From contig CAMLGF010000012.1 in NCBI GenBank assembly GCA_946479515.1, positions 16,313 to 80,312 on the forward strand: a stretch of DNA of 64,000 nt, in the 5' to 3' direction. The notes below the pieces were generated by a model. It had not been told where the DNA came from and did not search any database. It saw nothing but the letters and a program-made list of their open reading frames with translations. The DNA is from an uncultured Pseudomonadota bacterium. Its GTDB lineage: Bacteria > Pseudomonadota > Gammaproteobacteria > Steroidobacterales > Steroidobacteraceae. Shown here one piece after another: positions 47,689-56,465 of the stretch (within the stretch, counting starts at the first letter, position 1; each line of letters opens with the position of its first letter). A program made the position numbers and the translations under genes.

Positions 47689-48102
47689 TTGAACCAGGAC
47701 ATTCAGGGCGGCTGCATGTGTGGCGCCGTGCGCTATTCGGCCACCACCAATCCGGCGAACAGTATGGTCTGTCACTGCCAGTCGTGCCGTCGGTCCGCGG
47801 CAGCGCCCGTGGTCGCCTGGGTGACCTTCGCCCGCGCGGAGTTTCGTTTTACCCGGGGCACGCCGGTGTCCTTCGAATCCTCGCCCAAGGTGAAGCGGCA
47901 TTTCTGCGGCGCCTGCGGATCGCACCTCGCGTACGAGCACATCGACACGCCGGACTTCGTGGACGTGACCACCTGCAGTCTGGATGCTCCCTGGGCATTT
48001 CCTCCGACGCACCATTCCTGGCTCAGCGACGACATCGGCTGGGTGAAGTTCGGCGATGGTCTGCCCACCTTCCAGCGATCGCGCTTTGGCGATCCTTCCT
48101 GA
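47689..48102 (+). CDS. GFA-family protein (glutathione-dependent formaldehyde-activating enzyme fold)
   Basis: A 137-residue zinc protein. The GFA cysteines are visible: GGCMCGAVRY, CHCQSCRRS and FCGACGS. The start is a TTG preceded by a G-rich run (GGGGGGG), spaced well. Some members bind formaldehyde adducts of glutathione, but most GFA proteins have no proven activity. Its 3' end overlaps the next gene if the acetyltransferase starts at 48056. Confidence 0.87.
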   Translation: MNQDIQGGCMCGAVRYSATTNPANSMVCHCQSCRRSAAAPVVAWVTFARAEFRFTRGTPVSFESSPKVKRHFCGACGSHLAYEHIDTPDFVDVTTCSLDAPWAFPPTHHSWLSDDIGWVKFGDGLPTFQRSRFGDPS

Positions 48103-48616
48103 ATTGCAGACGGCGCGGCTCGAGCTGCGCCGGCTGGAATCCGGCGATGCGCCCTTCCTGGTCGGGCTGCTGAATCAACCGTCCTTCCTCCGCAACATCG
48201 GTGATCGCGGTGTGCGCAATGTGGCCGATGCGCACCGGTACCTGCGCGAGGGCCCCATGGCCCTGTACGAACAGCACGGCTTCGGCCTGTGGCATCTGTC
48301 TCGCCGTTCGGATGGGGTGGCCATCGGCCTGTGCGGGCTTCTGAAACGCGAGGTACTGGCCGATGTCGATCTGGGATATGCCTTGTTACCCGAGTACTGG
48401 GGGCAGGGATATGCCTTCGAAGCCGCCGAGGCGACGCTGCGCCACGCGGCGGCGAAATACGGCCTCGGGCGCATCGTCGCCGTGGTATCGGAGGGAAACA
48501 CCGCCTCGATTCGCGTGCTCGAGAAGCTCGGCATGGAGTTCGAGCGCAGGGTGTCCCTGCACGCCGATGAACCCGAAGTCAGGCTGTATGGACGCCGTCT
48601 GCCGCCGGCATCGTGA
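48056..48616 (+). CDS. GNAT-family acetyltransferase
   Basis: A 186-residue N-acetyltransferase of the RimJ/RimL type. LQTARLELRRLESGDAPFL opens the domain, YWGQGYAFEAAEATLRHA is the acetyl-CoA loop, and NTASIRVLEKLGMEFE the closing motif. The substrate is unknown. If the ATG at 48056 is used it overlaps the GFA gene by 47 bases. The TTG at 48086 is an alternative that would remove the first ten residues and reduce the overlap. It converges on the beta-helix protein gene. Confidence 0.87.
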   Translation: MVCPPSSDRALAILPELQTARLELRRLESGDAPFLVGLLNQPSFLRNIGDRGVRNVADAHRYLREGPMALYEQHGFGLWHLSRRSDGVAIGLCGLLKREVLADVDLGYALLPEYWGQGYAFEAAEATLRHAAAKYGLGRIVAVVSEGNTASIRVLEKLGMEFERRVSLHADEPEVRLYGRRLPPAS

Positions 48617-48644
48617 ACGGCGCGGCCGCGCCGCCGCCGCGAAT

Positions 48645-49304
48645 TCAGAGCCTGCGAACCTCATCGCCGATGACCTTGCCGATCCTCGCGCCGCGGTCGA
48701 CGCGCAACTCGACCGGACGCTCGAAGCGCAGGTCGCCGTCCACCACGCAGGTGGAGCAGATGTGCACTTTGACAGGCTCTTTCCGCCCCCAGCTCCAGCC
48801 CGAGTGCTTGCTCTGCTTCACGAGGATGCCGCCGCGTACGCGCGCACCGTCGCTGAGGTCGATGTCGCCATTGTGCGTGCGCAGCTCGCCGCCGACTTCG
48901 GCGCCGTCGACGTCGATGTCGCCCGACACGGTGGCCACATCGCCGCCGATCCGCACGCGCTTGTGCAGGTCGACGTCGCCATTGACCGTGTGCGCCGAGC
49001 GTTCGATGGAGACGCCGGCGGAGATGTTCAGCGAACCATTGACCGTGCTCACCTCGCCGACGCGGGCTTCGTCGTCGACCGTGACGCTGCCGTTGACGGT
49101 CTTGGCTACGCTGGCCGTGGCGCGGCGACCCACGCGCACGTTGCCATTCACGGTGCTCAGGGTGCCGTACGCCTGGCCCTCCTGTGCATGCACGGATGAA
49201 TTGACGGCGGAGATGTTGCCGCCGTCGGCAGCGTACGTCACGGAGCCGCCGGACCAGGCCAGCCAGACGACGGCGAGTGCGGCAAGGCAAGTAAGCAGCT
49301 TCAT
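48645..49304 (-). CDS. Exported beta-helix repeat protein (GIN/DUF4097-like)
   Basis: A 219-residue secreted protein with signal peptide about 1-25 (ending YAA). At least six repeats with the pattern T-V-N-G-x-hydrophobic occur, for example TVNGNVRVG, TVNGSVTV, TVNGSLNI, TVNGDVDL, TVSGDIDV and THNGDIDL. This is the pattern of right-handed parallel beta-helices such as GIN and DUF4097 domains. A CSTC pair occurs near residue 185. It probably sits in the periplasm or on the surface. The function is unknown. The leader has a terminator-like hairpin and a sigma-54 promoter upstream (see the small RNA entry). Confidence 0.75.
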   Translation of the reverse strand: MKLLTCLAALAVVWLAWSGGSVTYAADGGNISAVNSSVHAQEGQAYGTLSTVNGNVRVGRRATASVAKTVNGSVTVDDEARVGEVSTVNGSLNISAGVSIERSAHTVNGDVDLHKRVRIGGDVATVSGDIDVDGAEVGGELRTHNGDIDLSDGARVRGGILVKQSKHSGWSWGRKEPVKVHICSTCVVDGDLRFERPVELRVDRGARIGKVIGDEVRRL

Positions 49305-49395
49305 CTTTTTTCCCCGGCGTGCGGTCAGTGACCCTTGCGCTTTTGACGATCGGGGAATCCGCCGGGTTGCAAGACAACTGCGAAACTTGCGGCGG

Positions 49396-49424
49396 AAAAA
49401 ACTAGCCCCGCTCGTCGCGGGGCT
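49396..49424 (-). terminator. Intrinsic terminator on the minus strand
   Basis: Minus-strand stem of 8 perfect pairs (AGCCCCGC, loop GACGA, GCGGGGCT) followed by AGTTTTTT. It ends a transcript coming from the right, before the beta-helix gene. Confidence 0.85.
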
Positions 49425-49508
49425 GATTGGTCGCTTGCTTGCTTGTTTGTGGAGGAGTTATTCCGCTCTTCTTGTTTTTGTCCGATGCGGTCTTCGACAC
49501 GCCGCTTG
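49396..49508 (-). ncRNA. Candidate sigma-54-dependent small RNA
   Basis: From the predicted start near 49508 the transcript would be about 113 nt and end at the terminator at 49396. The 5' part may fold on GCGG and CCGC. The middle is A-rich and unstructured, with AACAAGAA (Hfq-like AANAANAA) and the anti-Shine-Dalgarno run CUCCUCC near 49452-49458. CA-rich and AANAAN motifs occur in CrcZ-type RNAs, and sigma-54 control in NrsZ-type RNAs of Pseudomonas. Alternatively it is the leader of the beta-helix gene, with an attenuator. Confidence 0.55.
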
Positions 49509-49518
49509 CCGATTAAGG

Positions 49519-49534
49519 AGCAAGCGCTGTGCCA
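49519..49534 (-). promoter_or_regulatory. Sigma-54 promoter, perfect -24/-12 match
   Basis: Minus strand reads TGGCACAGCGCTTGCT, an exact fit to TGGCAC-N5-TTGCW with 10 bases between the GG and GC pairs. The predicted start is 49508. No clear NtrC palindrome is seen upstream, so the activator is unknown. Confidence 0.75.
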
Positions 49535-49746
49535 GAAAACTCCGACGGCTGGAGTCGCGCCGAATCGCCTCAGCGGCCGCTCGGCGAACGCAATGTGCGA
49601 GTTTGGGCAATATGTCACGTCGGCCGGGACGAGCCGGCTGTCAAAATCTCCGACGCCATCACCGCTGGCAGGGGCGACATAACTCGGGCACCTGCCGTGA
49701 AAAGTGCTGGCGCAACAAATGATTGGCAACGCATGAACGAGTGTAA

Positions 49747-52098
49747 ATGAATCCGACGGTCGTAAATTCCTTGCGCCGCGCATGGTTGGCGTCACTGCTG
49801 CCATGGGTTGCGCTGTTTTCGGTGACGGCCGGCGCCGAGTCGGCCATTCCGCGCCCCGAGGGTATTCAGCAGGACGTCAACTTCTGGATCCGCGTTTACA
49901 CCGAGGTCACGACCAACGAAGGGTTCCTGCACGACGAGCGCAATCTCGCCGTCGTCTACGACACGTTGAGATTCAGCCCGGGCAGTTCGTCGCGGGAGCG
50001 CCAGCGACTGGTGGACGAGCGGCGCGACCGGCACGTGGCGGCCCTGCGCCGGATCATCGCGGCGCTACCCAGCGCGGACGCACGCGAGGCGCTTTCCGAG
50101 GAAGACAAACGGGTTCTGGCGCTCTGGGGCCCGAATCCCAGCCCGATCATCCTGAAGGAGGCCATGCAGCGCGTGCGCTTCCAGCTCGGGCAGGCCGATC
50201 GCTTCAAGGAAGGGCTGCGGCGATCGTCCAGCTACGCGACACACATTGCCGAGACTTTCGCCAATCTCGGGCTGCCCCCCGAGCTCGCGGTTCTGCCGCA
50301 CGTGGAATCCTCATTCAATGCCGCCGCGTACTCGAAGGTGGGTGCCGCGGGCCTGTGGCAATTCATGCGCTCGACCGGGCGCCGCTACATGCGCGTGGAC
50401 GATGCAGTGGATGAGCGCCTGGATCCCTACCGTTCCACCGAGGCCGCCGCGCAGCTGCTGGCTTACAACTATCGGGTGCTCGGCAGCTGGCCGCTGGCGC
50501 TGACCGCCTACAACCACGGCGCGGCGGGCATGCGGCGCGCGAAGGAGACCGTGGGCACGGACGACTTCGTGAAGATCAACCGCACCTACAACAGCCGCAC
50601 TTTCGGCTTCGCCTCGCGCAACTTCTTCCCGTCCTTTCTCGCGGCGCTGGCGATCGATGAAAACCCGGAGAAGTTTTTCGGCCAGTTCGAGCGCCGCCCC
50701 GAGCAGAAATTCCGTGAAGTCACCATGCCGGCGTACGTGCGCCTGTCCACGCTCGAGCGCGTGCTGGGCGTGGATCGCGAGCAGCTGCGACTGCTGAATC
50801 CGGGTTGGCGTCCGACCATCTTCAATGGCACGCGGCTCGTGCCCAAGGGCTATCGCCTGCGTTTGCCGGCGGATGCCAGCGAGAAGTGGACCCCGGAAAT
50901 GCTGCTCGCCAAGGTGCCGGGCAGCGAGCTGTATGCCGGCCAGGTGGTCGCGCGTAGCCACCGTGTGCGCCGGGGCGAGAGCCTGTCGTCCATCGCGCAG
51001 CATTATGGGCTCACGACCGAGCGGCTGGCCGAGATCAATCGCCTCTCGACCAGGTCGACCCTGCGTACCGGTCGTTACCTGCAACTGCCCGAGCAATTGC
51101 CGCGGCTGCTGAATGCATCCGCCGCCGTGCAGCCGCCGCCCGCCGCCGCATCCGTGCCATCGCCGGAGAACGCCACGGCCGCGAGCGCCCCCGCCGAGGA
51201 TTTCTATGTGGTGCGTCGCGGCGATGCGCTGCAGATCATCGCCGCGCGTGTGCGGGTGTCCGAGGCCGAGCTGCTGCGCATGAATTCCCTCAAGGATCCG
51301 GATCGCCTGTACGAAGGTCAGCGCCTGCGCATTTCCGGCGAGCTCAAGGCCGAGATCGAGGCGCGTGAGCCCGACTCCGAGACCAAGGTCGCCGCCATCG
51401 ACGCGGCGCGCGGCGAGGCGCAGCGCGAAGTGGCCGTGGTCGAAGTGGTGCGCGAGGAGACCACGCGCCCGCTCGGCAGCGGTGAGCCCATGCGTGGGCG
51501 CCCGCGTTCGGCCGCGGCGGCGGCAATGGCGGCGGCGACCACGCCCGACGTGGCCAGCTCGGTGGTCAAGGCCGCGGAAGTGGCCCGCGAACCCGTGTCG
51601 GCCAGCCAGGCCGAGGAGCTCGGGCCGGCGCTCGGTCCGGTGTCCGTGGCGCAGGGCCTCGCCGATTCCATCGATTATCAGGTGCGCGACGACGGATCGA
51701 TTCGCGTGGAAGCCACCGAGACGCTGGGCCACTACGCCGACTGGCTGCAGATCCCGACGCAACGGCTGCGCACGGTCAACCGGCTCAAGGCGCGCCAACC
51801 GGTGCAGCTCGGGCAGAAACTGCAGCTCGACTATTCGCGGGTGTCGCGCGAAACGTTCGAACAGCTGCGCCGCGACTATCACGCGAAGCTGCAGGGCGAG
51901 TTCTTTGCGCAGCATCGGATCGCCGGCACCGAGGTGTACATTGTTCGCCGCGGCGATTCGCTCTGGACCATGACCCAGAAGTTCAGCAATCTGCCCATCT
52001 GGCTGCTGCGCCAGTACAACCCGGACACCGATCTGTCCGATCTGCGGGCGGGCACGCAAGTCGTGATGCCCAAGGTGGAAGTGGTCGCAGGTAGTTAG
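49747..52098 (+). CDS. mltD: Membrane-bound lytic murein transglycosylase D with LysM domains
   Basis: A 783-residue peptidoglycan lyase. Signal peptide about 1-30 (ending AGA). The SLT domain (about 165-325) has the catalytic Glu187 in HVESSFN, with AAGLWQFMRSTGR and TAYNHGAAGM. LysM-type repeats follow near 406-450, 490-535 and 735-780 (HRVRRGESLSS, YVVRRGDALQII, YIVRRGDSLWTM), and a degenerate one near 670. It cleaves glycan strands to form 1,6-anhydro products. E. coli MltD is about 450 residues, so this is a long version. It is divergent from the sigma-54 promoter region. Confidence 0.93.
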   Translation: MNPTVVNSLRRAWLASLLPWVALFSVTAGAESAIPRPEGIQQDVNFWIRVYTEVTTNEGFLHDERNLAVVYDTLRFSPGSSSRERQRLVDERRDRHVAALRRIIAALPSADAREALSEEDKRVLALWGPNPSPIILKEAMQRVRFQLGQADRFKEGLRRSSSYATHIAETFANLGLPPELAVLPHVESSFNAAAYSKVGAAGLWQFMRSTGRRYMRVDDAVDERLDPYRSTEAAAQLLAYNYRVLGSWPLALTAYNHGAAGMRRAKETVGTDDFVKINRTYNSRTFGFASRNFFPSFLAALAIDENPEKFFGQFERRPEQKFREVTMPAYVRLSTLERVLGVDREQLRLLNPGWRPTIFNGTRLVPKGYRLRLPADASEKWTPEMLLAKVPGSELYAGQVVARSHRVRRGESLSSIAQHYGLTTERLAEINRLSTRSTLRTGRYLQLPEQLPRLLNASAAVQPPPAAASVPSPENATAASAPAEDFYVVRRGDALQIIAARVRVSEAELLRMNSLKDPDRLYEGQRLRISGELKAEIEAREPDSETKVAAIDAARGEAQREVAVVEVVREETTRPLGSGEPMRGRPRSAAAAAMAAATTPDVASSVVKAAEVAREPVSASQAEELGPALGPVSVAQGLADSIDYQVRDDGSIRVEATETLGHYADWLQIPTQRLRTVNRLKARQPVQLGQKLQLDYSRVSRETFEQLRRDYHAKLQGEFFAQHRIAGTEVYIVRRGDSLWTMTQKFSNLPIWLLRQYNPDTDLSDLRAGTQVVMPKVEVVAGS

Positions 52099-52103
52099 CC
52101 CGG

Positions 52104-52694
52104 TCAGCGGGCGGCGAAATCCTTCAGGCGACTGTCGGCCACCGTCGCCGCGAACACGGTGATGCTGGTGCCGTCCGCGTCCTGCTCGGTCACGCGGACA
52201 GCGAGCGTGCCCGCCTCGGCCAGCTTTGCGATCACGTCCGCGCCGATGCGGTAGTAGAGCATCGTGCTCCAGGGCGTGGGAATCCGGTACGGCGACTCGC
52301 GCAGGCCGGCCGCGGCGGCATCGCGCGACGCGCTGCCCAGCTCGAGCGCGTGACCGTCCAGCTCGACGTCCGGTGCGCTGTCCGGCGCGAGCTCGAGCGG
52401 CAAGGCGATCCATAGATAGAGCGCCCGCGTGCCCATGCGATTGGTCTCGAACGGACCGAGGAAGGCGAGCCGCCCGGCCGGGTCGCGCTGAAAAGTCTCG
52501 CGATACAGTTCCATCGGACGCCCGAGTCGGGCGATGGTGAGACCGGTCTGCTCATCGAGCTGCTCGACGGTGGAAGCGTCATCGGGCAGCGCCGCGCAGC
52601 CCGCGATCATCATGGCCGAGCCGAGCACCGCCAGCAGCGGTGTCAGAAAACTCCGGCGCCGCGCGGGAGTCCCATCATGGCGACGGCTTGTCAT
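52104..52694 (-). CDS. Lipoprotein of unknown function
   Basis: A 196-residue lipoprotein. The lipobox MIAGC near residue 32 follows a hydrophobic core. The mature part is about 160 residues, with a possible beta-sandwich pattern (ALYLWIALPLEL, DVELDGHALELG, TLAVRVTEQD). No domain name is recognised. The start at 52694 is chosen for the signal; the frame is open further upstream inside the neighbouring gene. It faces away from the L,D-transpeptidase gene with about 120 bases between. Confidence 0.7.
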   Translation of the reverse strand: MTSRRHDGTPARRRSFLTPLLAVLGSAMMIAGCAALPDDASTVEQLDEQTGLTIARLGRPMELYRETFQRDPAGRLAFLGPFETNRMGTRALYLWIALPLELAPDSAPDVELDGHALELGSASRDAAAAGLRESPYRIPTPWSTMLYYRIGADVIAKLAEAGTLAVRVTEQDADGTSITVFAATVADSRLKDFAAR

Positions 52695-52814
52695 AACTGC
52701 GCTTGATGGCCATTCTTGCTGCATCGAACTCCCCAACCTGTGACGCGATCCGTTATCACGCCTGGACCCCGTATTTATAATCCCGCTCAACATAAGCTCT
52801 TGTTTCGCAAACAG

Positions 52815-53363
52815 ATGAAGCTGACAAGACTCCTGGCGTTCGCGGCCCCCCTGATCGTCTTCGGCTTCGCCGGCACGGCTGCGGGCGATGCGCTTCCCTA
52901 TCATGCCCGCGCCATGGCGTCGGTGGGCGTCGAATTGCCGATGGCGGATCGGGTGCTGGTACGCAAGGCCGAGCGCCGGCTGTACCTGATGCGTGGCGCC
53001 GACGTGCTCCGCGCCTACCGCATCGCCCTCGGCCTCAATCCGGGCGGCGCCAAGGAACGCTCGGGCGACTTCCGCACGCCGGAAGGCAGCTATCGGCTCA
53101 CCCGCCGCAATACGCGCAGCGACTTCTTCCTCTCGATCCAGGTTTCCTATCCCAACGACCAGGACGTGCGGCGCGCGCGCCGCAATGGCTGGCAGCCGGG
53201 CGGATCCATCATGATCCACGGGCTGCCCAATGATCCGCGCCACGCACCGGACTACTACGCCACGCAGGACTGGACCGATGGCTGTATCGCCGTCACCAAC
53301 GCCGACATGGTGGAGATCTGGATGATGACGTCGGAGAACGTGCCGATCACCATCGAGCCGTGA
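52815..53363 (+). CDS. L,D-transpeptidase (YkuD family)
   Basis: A 182-residue exported enzyme with signal peptide about 1-24. The YkuD domain (about 47-180) shows the active-site His135 in IMIHGLPND and the nucleophile Cys157 in DWTDGCIAV. It would cross-link peptidoglycan stems or attach proteins to them. The length is typical. The ATG at 52815 is preferred over an upstream frame that lacks a signal peptide. Confidence 0.92.
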   Translation: MKLTRLLAFAAPLIVFGFAGTAAGDALPYHARAMASVGVELPMADRVLVRKAERRLYLMRGADVLRAYRIALGLNPGGAKERSGDFRTPEGSYRLTRRNTRSDFFLSIQVSYPNDQDVRRARRNGWQPGGSIMIHGLPNDPRHAPDYYATQDWTDGCIAVTNADMVEIWMMTSENVPITIEP

Positions 53364-53441
53364 TGTTCGCGGGCCGAAGGCCCGGTCCCCCGGTCGAGTA
53401 CACTTCTCACGCAAACGAGTGAGACGCATCGAGGGGACATC

Positions 53442-54827
53442 TTGGAAACGAGCATCGTGATTCCGGACTTCGTGGATGCCCGCATAGGACCGCGCGGCAG
53501 CCTCGAGAACCTTTCCCAGTCAGAAATCGAAAAGCTGCTCGACTCGCGCGCCGGTGGTCTGTACCCCCTGTTTCGCAAGTGCGCGCTGGCGGTGCTCAAT
53601 TCCGGCAGCGAGACCGACAACGCCAAGGAGATCTTCGACCGCTACAAGGATTTCGAAGTGGAACTGGTGCGCCAGGCGTGGGGCATCAAGCTCGAGATCA
53701 AGAATGCGCCCGGCCAGGCCTTCGTCGACGGCGAAATGATCCGCGGCATGAAGGAACACGTGTTCGCGGTGTTGCGCGACGTGATCTTCATCAGCAACGA
53801 AATCATCGAGAGCGGCCGATTCGATCTGAACAACCCGGCCGCCATCACCAATGCGGTGTTCCACATCCTGCGCAATGCGCGGGTGCTCGACTACAAGTCC
53901 AAACCCAATCTGGTGGTGTGCTGGGGCGGCCACTCCATCAACACCGAGGAGTACCAGTACACGAAGAAGGTGGGCTATGAGCTGGGTCTGCGCGGGCTGG
54001 ACGTGTGCACCGGATGTGGCCCGGGAGCCATGAAGGGGCCGATGAAGGGCGCCACGATCGGCCATGCCAAGCAGCGCATCGTAGGCGGCCGCTACATCGG
54101 GCTCACCGAGCCCGGCATCATCGCCGCCGAGCCGCCCAATCCCATCGTGAACCAGCTGGTCATCATGCCGGACATCGAGAAGCGGCTCGAAGCCTTCGTG
54201 CGCCTGGCACATGGCGTGGTGGTCTTCCCGGGGGGCGTGGGGACGGCCGAGGAGATCCTGTATCTCATCGGCATCCTGCTCGAGCCGGCCAATGCCGGGC
54301 AGCCGCTCAAGGTGGTGCTCACGGGCCCGCGCTCCACCGCCGACTATTTCGTGCAGATCCGCAAGTTCATCGAGGCGACGCTCGGCCGCAAGGCCGCCGA
54401 GAAACTGCACGTGATCGTGGACGATCCCGCCGAGGTCGCCCGGTACATGGTCTCGACCATGGAACAGGTGCGGGACTTCCGCCGCAACAACAGCGATTCG
54501 TACAACTACAACTGGCTGCTGAAGATCCCCAGCCCGTTCCAGCATCCCTTCGAGGTGACCCACGAATCCATGCGCGCGCTGCGCCTGTACCGCGAGCAGC
54601 CGGCGCACGAGCTGGCCGCCGACCTGCGGCGCGCGTTCTCGGGCATCGTCACCGGCAACGTCAAGGAAAATGGCGTCCGCGCCATCGAGAAGTTAGGTCC
54701 TTACGAGCTGACCGGCGACGCCGGCGTCATGAAGCTGCTGGATGACCTGCTGGCGGCATTCGTCGAGCAGAAACGCATGAAGCTGCCCGGCAGCGCCTAC
54801 CGGCCGTGCTATCGGCTGGTCGCCTGA
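53442..54827 (+). CDS. ppnN: Pyrimidine/purine nucleotide 5'-monophosphate nucleosidase (PpnN/YgdH)
   Basis: A 461-residue cytosolic enzyme that splits nucleoside monophosphates into base and ribose 5-phosphate, and in E. coli responds to ppGpp. The start is TTG with GAGGGGA upstream. The LOG-family core has GRYIGLTEPGII and FPGGVGTAEEILY (PGGxGTxxE). The N- and C-terminal PpnN extensions are present (NLSQSEIEKLLDSR, and a C-terminal helical region). Length equals E. coli PpnN. It stands alone. Confidence 0.94.
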   Translation: METSIVIPDFVDARIGPRGSLENLSQSEIEKLLDSRAGGLYPLFRKCALAVLNSGSETDNAKEIFDRYKDFEVELVRQAWGIKLEIKNAPGQAFVDGEMIRGMKEHVFAVLRDVIFISNEIIESGRFDLNNPAAITNAVFHILRNARVLDYKSKPNLVVCWGGHSINTEEYQYTKKVGYELGLRGLDVCTGCGPGAMKGPMKGATIGHAKQRIVGGRYIGLTEPGIIAAEPPNPIVNQLVIMPDIEKRLEAFVRLAHGVVVFPGGVGTAEEILYLIGILLEPANAGQPLKVVLTGPRSTADYFVQIRKFIEATLGRKAAEKLHVIVDDPAEVARYMVSTMEQVRDFRRNNSDSYNYNWLLKIPSPFQHPFEVTHESMRALRLYREQPAHELAADLRRAFSGIVTGNVKENGVRAIEKLGPYELTGDAGVMKLLDDLLAAFVEQKRMKLPGSAYRPCYRLVA

Positions 54828-54842
54828 GGAACGAACAATAAC

Positions 54843-54869
54843 GTCGCGCACGGTTAAATCGGCCGCGAC
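54843..54869. promoter_or_regulatory. Inverted repeat after ppnN
   Basis: GTCGCG and CGCGAC around a 15-base AT-richer spacer. It could be an operator or part of a hairpin in the leader of the 71-residue gene downstream. Confidence 0.3.
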
Positions 54870-54952
54870 ATAACGAATAAATCTCTGCGACTCAGCGCGC
54901 ATTGCCCGCAACGGGTGGCGAGCTCGTGAGCCAGTTCCTGTCGTCCGGGCGC

Positions 54953-54974
54953 GACGTACACGTAGGCTTACGTC
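54953..54974. promoter_or_regulatory. Perfect 6+6 inverted repeat before a small gene
   Basis: GACGTA, 10-base spacer, TACGTC, ending 19 bases before the ATG at 54994. The symmetric form and position suggest a repressor site. Confidence 0.35.
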
Positions 54975-54993
54975 AACCGAAAGGGAGTACCGC

Positions 54994-55209
54994 ATGAGTT
55001 CCTCCGACAGAAACCGCGGCAACATGACGAACGGCGCGCCACCGCCGGTGGGCAGCGATGCCTACGCGGCCTGGCTCGAGCGCATGCAGCGCACGCGTGG
55101 CCGCCACGCGGCAATCACCAAGAACCTGTACACCTGGTCTAGCTACAAGCATTGGGCCGACAAGGTGAAGGGCTCCTGGGAAGACGAGCCGATTCCGACG
55201 AAGAAGTAG
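54994..55209 (+). CDS. Small protein of unknown function, 71 residues
   Basis: The ATG has AAAGGGAG nearby as a ribosome site. The protein is polar, with AYAAWLERMQRTRGRH in the centre and SSYKHWADKVKGSW near the end. There is no signal peptide or membrane helix. I do not recognise it. Two inverted repeats upstream hint at regulation. The GC-biased third positions and the good ribosome site support that it is translated. Confidence 0.6.
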   Translation: MSSSDRNRGNMTNGAPPPVGSDAYAAWLERMQRTRGRHAAITKNLYTWSSYKHWADKVKGSWEDEPIPTKK

Positions 55210-55341
55210 ACTCAAGAAAGACGATCACCCGCACAGCGGGGATCGCGGGGAAACCGGTGAATCCCTTCGCCGGCAGATGAAGATCCAGTCTCGCGGGAAG
55301 CTTGCGCCAGATGGCGCGCGGATGCCGTCGTTCCGGTGGCG

Positions 55342-56139
55342 TCAGGACAGGTTGTCGGCCACCAGAAAGCGTGCGTCGTGCGCGGCGGTATCCTCGCCCG
55401 GCTCGATGATGGCCTCGGGCGTCGTCGCGACCTGCGGCGCAGGCTGCTCCTGCAGAGGCGCGGGCTGTTCGGCCAGTACGCGTTCCGGTTCCAGCCACGC
55501 CAGCAGCGACTGCCACTGGGCCAGGTCTTCCCGGACGGTATAGGGCTTCATCTCGTGGATGCCGACGCCCTGTTCGGCCGCCCGCACGTAGTTCTGCGAA
55601 TCCCGCACCGTCGCGACGATGGGAATCTCAAGCTTCTCCAGGAAACGCATCAGCGCCTGGAACATCAGCGTGTTCTTGCGCACGCGATTGGCGATGACGC
55701 CGATGCGGTTCTCCGTGCGCTTGATCTTCGCCACCAGCAGCAGATCGGCGATGCAGCGCGAGGCCGCGTGAATGTCGATATCCGAGGGCAGCACCGGCAC
55801 GATGACCTTGCTGGCGTCGCGCACCAGCTCGGGCAGGGCCCGGGCCTCGACGGCCGCGGGACTGTCCACGACGATCTTCTGCGTGCCTTCCGGCACGCGC
55901 ATCTGCCAGCTCATGGTGGTGCGGGAATCGCGCTCGAAGGTGGCGATGCCGCGGATCTCCGGCTGTGGCACCTTGCGCTTGCGCAACCAGCGCGTCGCCG
56001 ATCCCTGCGGGTCGCGGTCGATGAGCAGCGTGGCATCGCCGCGCGACGCGAAGTACGCCGCGAGATTGATGGCGAGCGTCGTCTTGCCCGAGCCCCCTTT
56101 AGGGTTCAGGACGACGATGCGTTGAGGGGCGGTATTCAC
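55342..56139 (-). CDS. ParA-family ATPase
   Basis: A 265-residue P-loop ATPase. The deviant Walker A KGGSGKTT is at residues 14-21, with [11 protein letters not shown] following and VVDSPAA as the Walker B region. The C-terminal 50 residues are Pro/Glu/Ala-rich and probably unstructured. Such stand-alone ParA/MinD-like proteins place cellular cargo or plasmid DNA. No ParB gene or centromere-like repeat is beside it. The neighbour on its right is a 36-residue ORF on the other strand. Confidence 0.88.
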   Translation of the reverse strand: MNTAPQRIVVLNPKGGSGKTTLAINLAAYFASRGDATLLIDRDPQGSATRWLRKRKVPQPEIRGIATFERDSRTTMSWQMRVPEGTQKIVVDSPAAVEARALPELVRDASKVIVPVLPSDIDIHAASRCIADLLLVAKIKRTENRIGVIANRVRKNTLMFQALMRFLEKLEIPIVATVRDSQNYVRAAEQGVGIHEMKPYTVREDLAQWQSLLAWLEPERVLAEQPAPLQEQPAPQVATTPEAIIEPGEDTAAHDARFLVADNLS

Positions 56140-56286
56140 GTTCGTCCGGAATGACTTGTCAGAATGTGCCTTCGACGTGACGCACTCGAAAGACTAGCGA
56201 TGCGGTCCGGGTGGCGCAACCAAGCCGCGGATCGAGTGTGACCCCTGACACAGCGATGCCACATCAGTGTTCCTACGATCGCGCCC

Positions 56287-56397
56287 ATGGAACGCTTGCT
56301 GCTGCTTTGGGACGAGATCGACGACTTCATGGGCACCAGCCGCTACTACGTGAAGAACACCGCGATCGCCCTGTGGACTCTGGGCCGCAAGCGCTGA
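56287..56397 (+). CDS. Candidate 36-residue small protein upstream of htpG
   Basis: An ATG-to-TGA frame of 36 residues, starting MERLLLLWDEIDDFMG and ending WTLGRKR. WDEIDD followed by a Gly and an amphipathic or hydrophobic segment recalls small conserved proteins of Xanthomonas/Lysobacter-like bacteria, but I cannot name it. No clear ribosome site is seen, so translation is uncertain. It lies 69 bases before htpG. Confidence 0.45.
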   Translation: MERLLLLWDEIDDFMGTSRYYVKNTAIALWTLGRKR

Positions 56398-56426
56398 CGT
56401 CGATCCGACCGGCCTGAACGGCCAGG

Positions 56427-56454
56427 CTTGAAAAACGCCGGTGGCGCCCGCAAC
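56427..56454 (+). promoter_or_regulatory. Possible heat-shock (sigma-32) promoter of htpG
   Basis: CTTGAAA at 56427-56433 matches the sigma-32 -35 element exactly. After 13 bases comes CCCGCAAC, a partial match to CCCCATNT. The start point would fall just before the ATG at 56466. Confidence 0.35.
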
Positions 56455-56465
56455 CTGCCGGCGCC

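Noticed and set aside
50311..52413. A 700-residue minus-strand frame opposite mltD
   Set aside because: It is a shadow of the mltD gene with no recognisable domain and no ribosome site.
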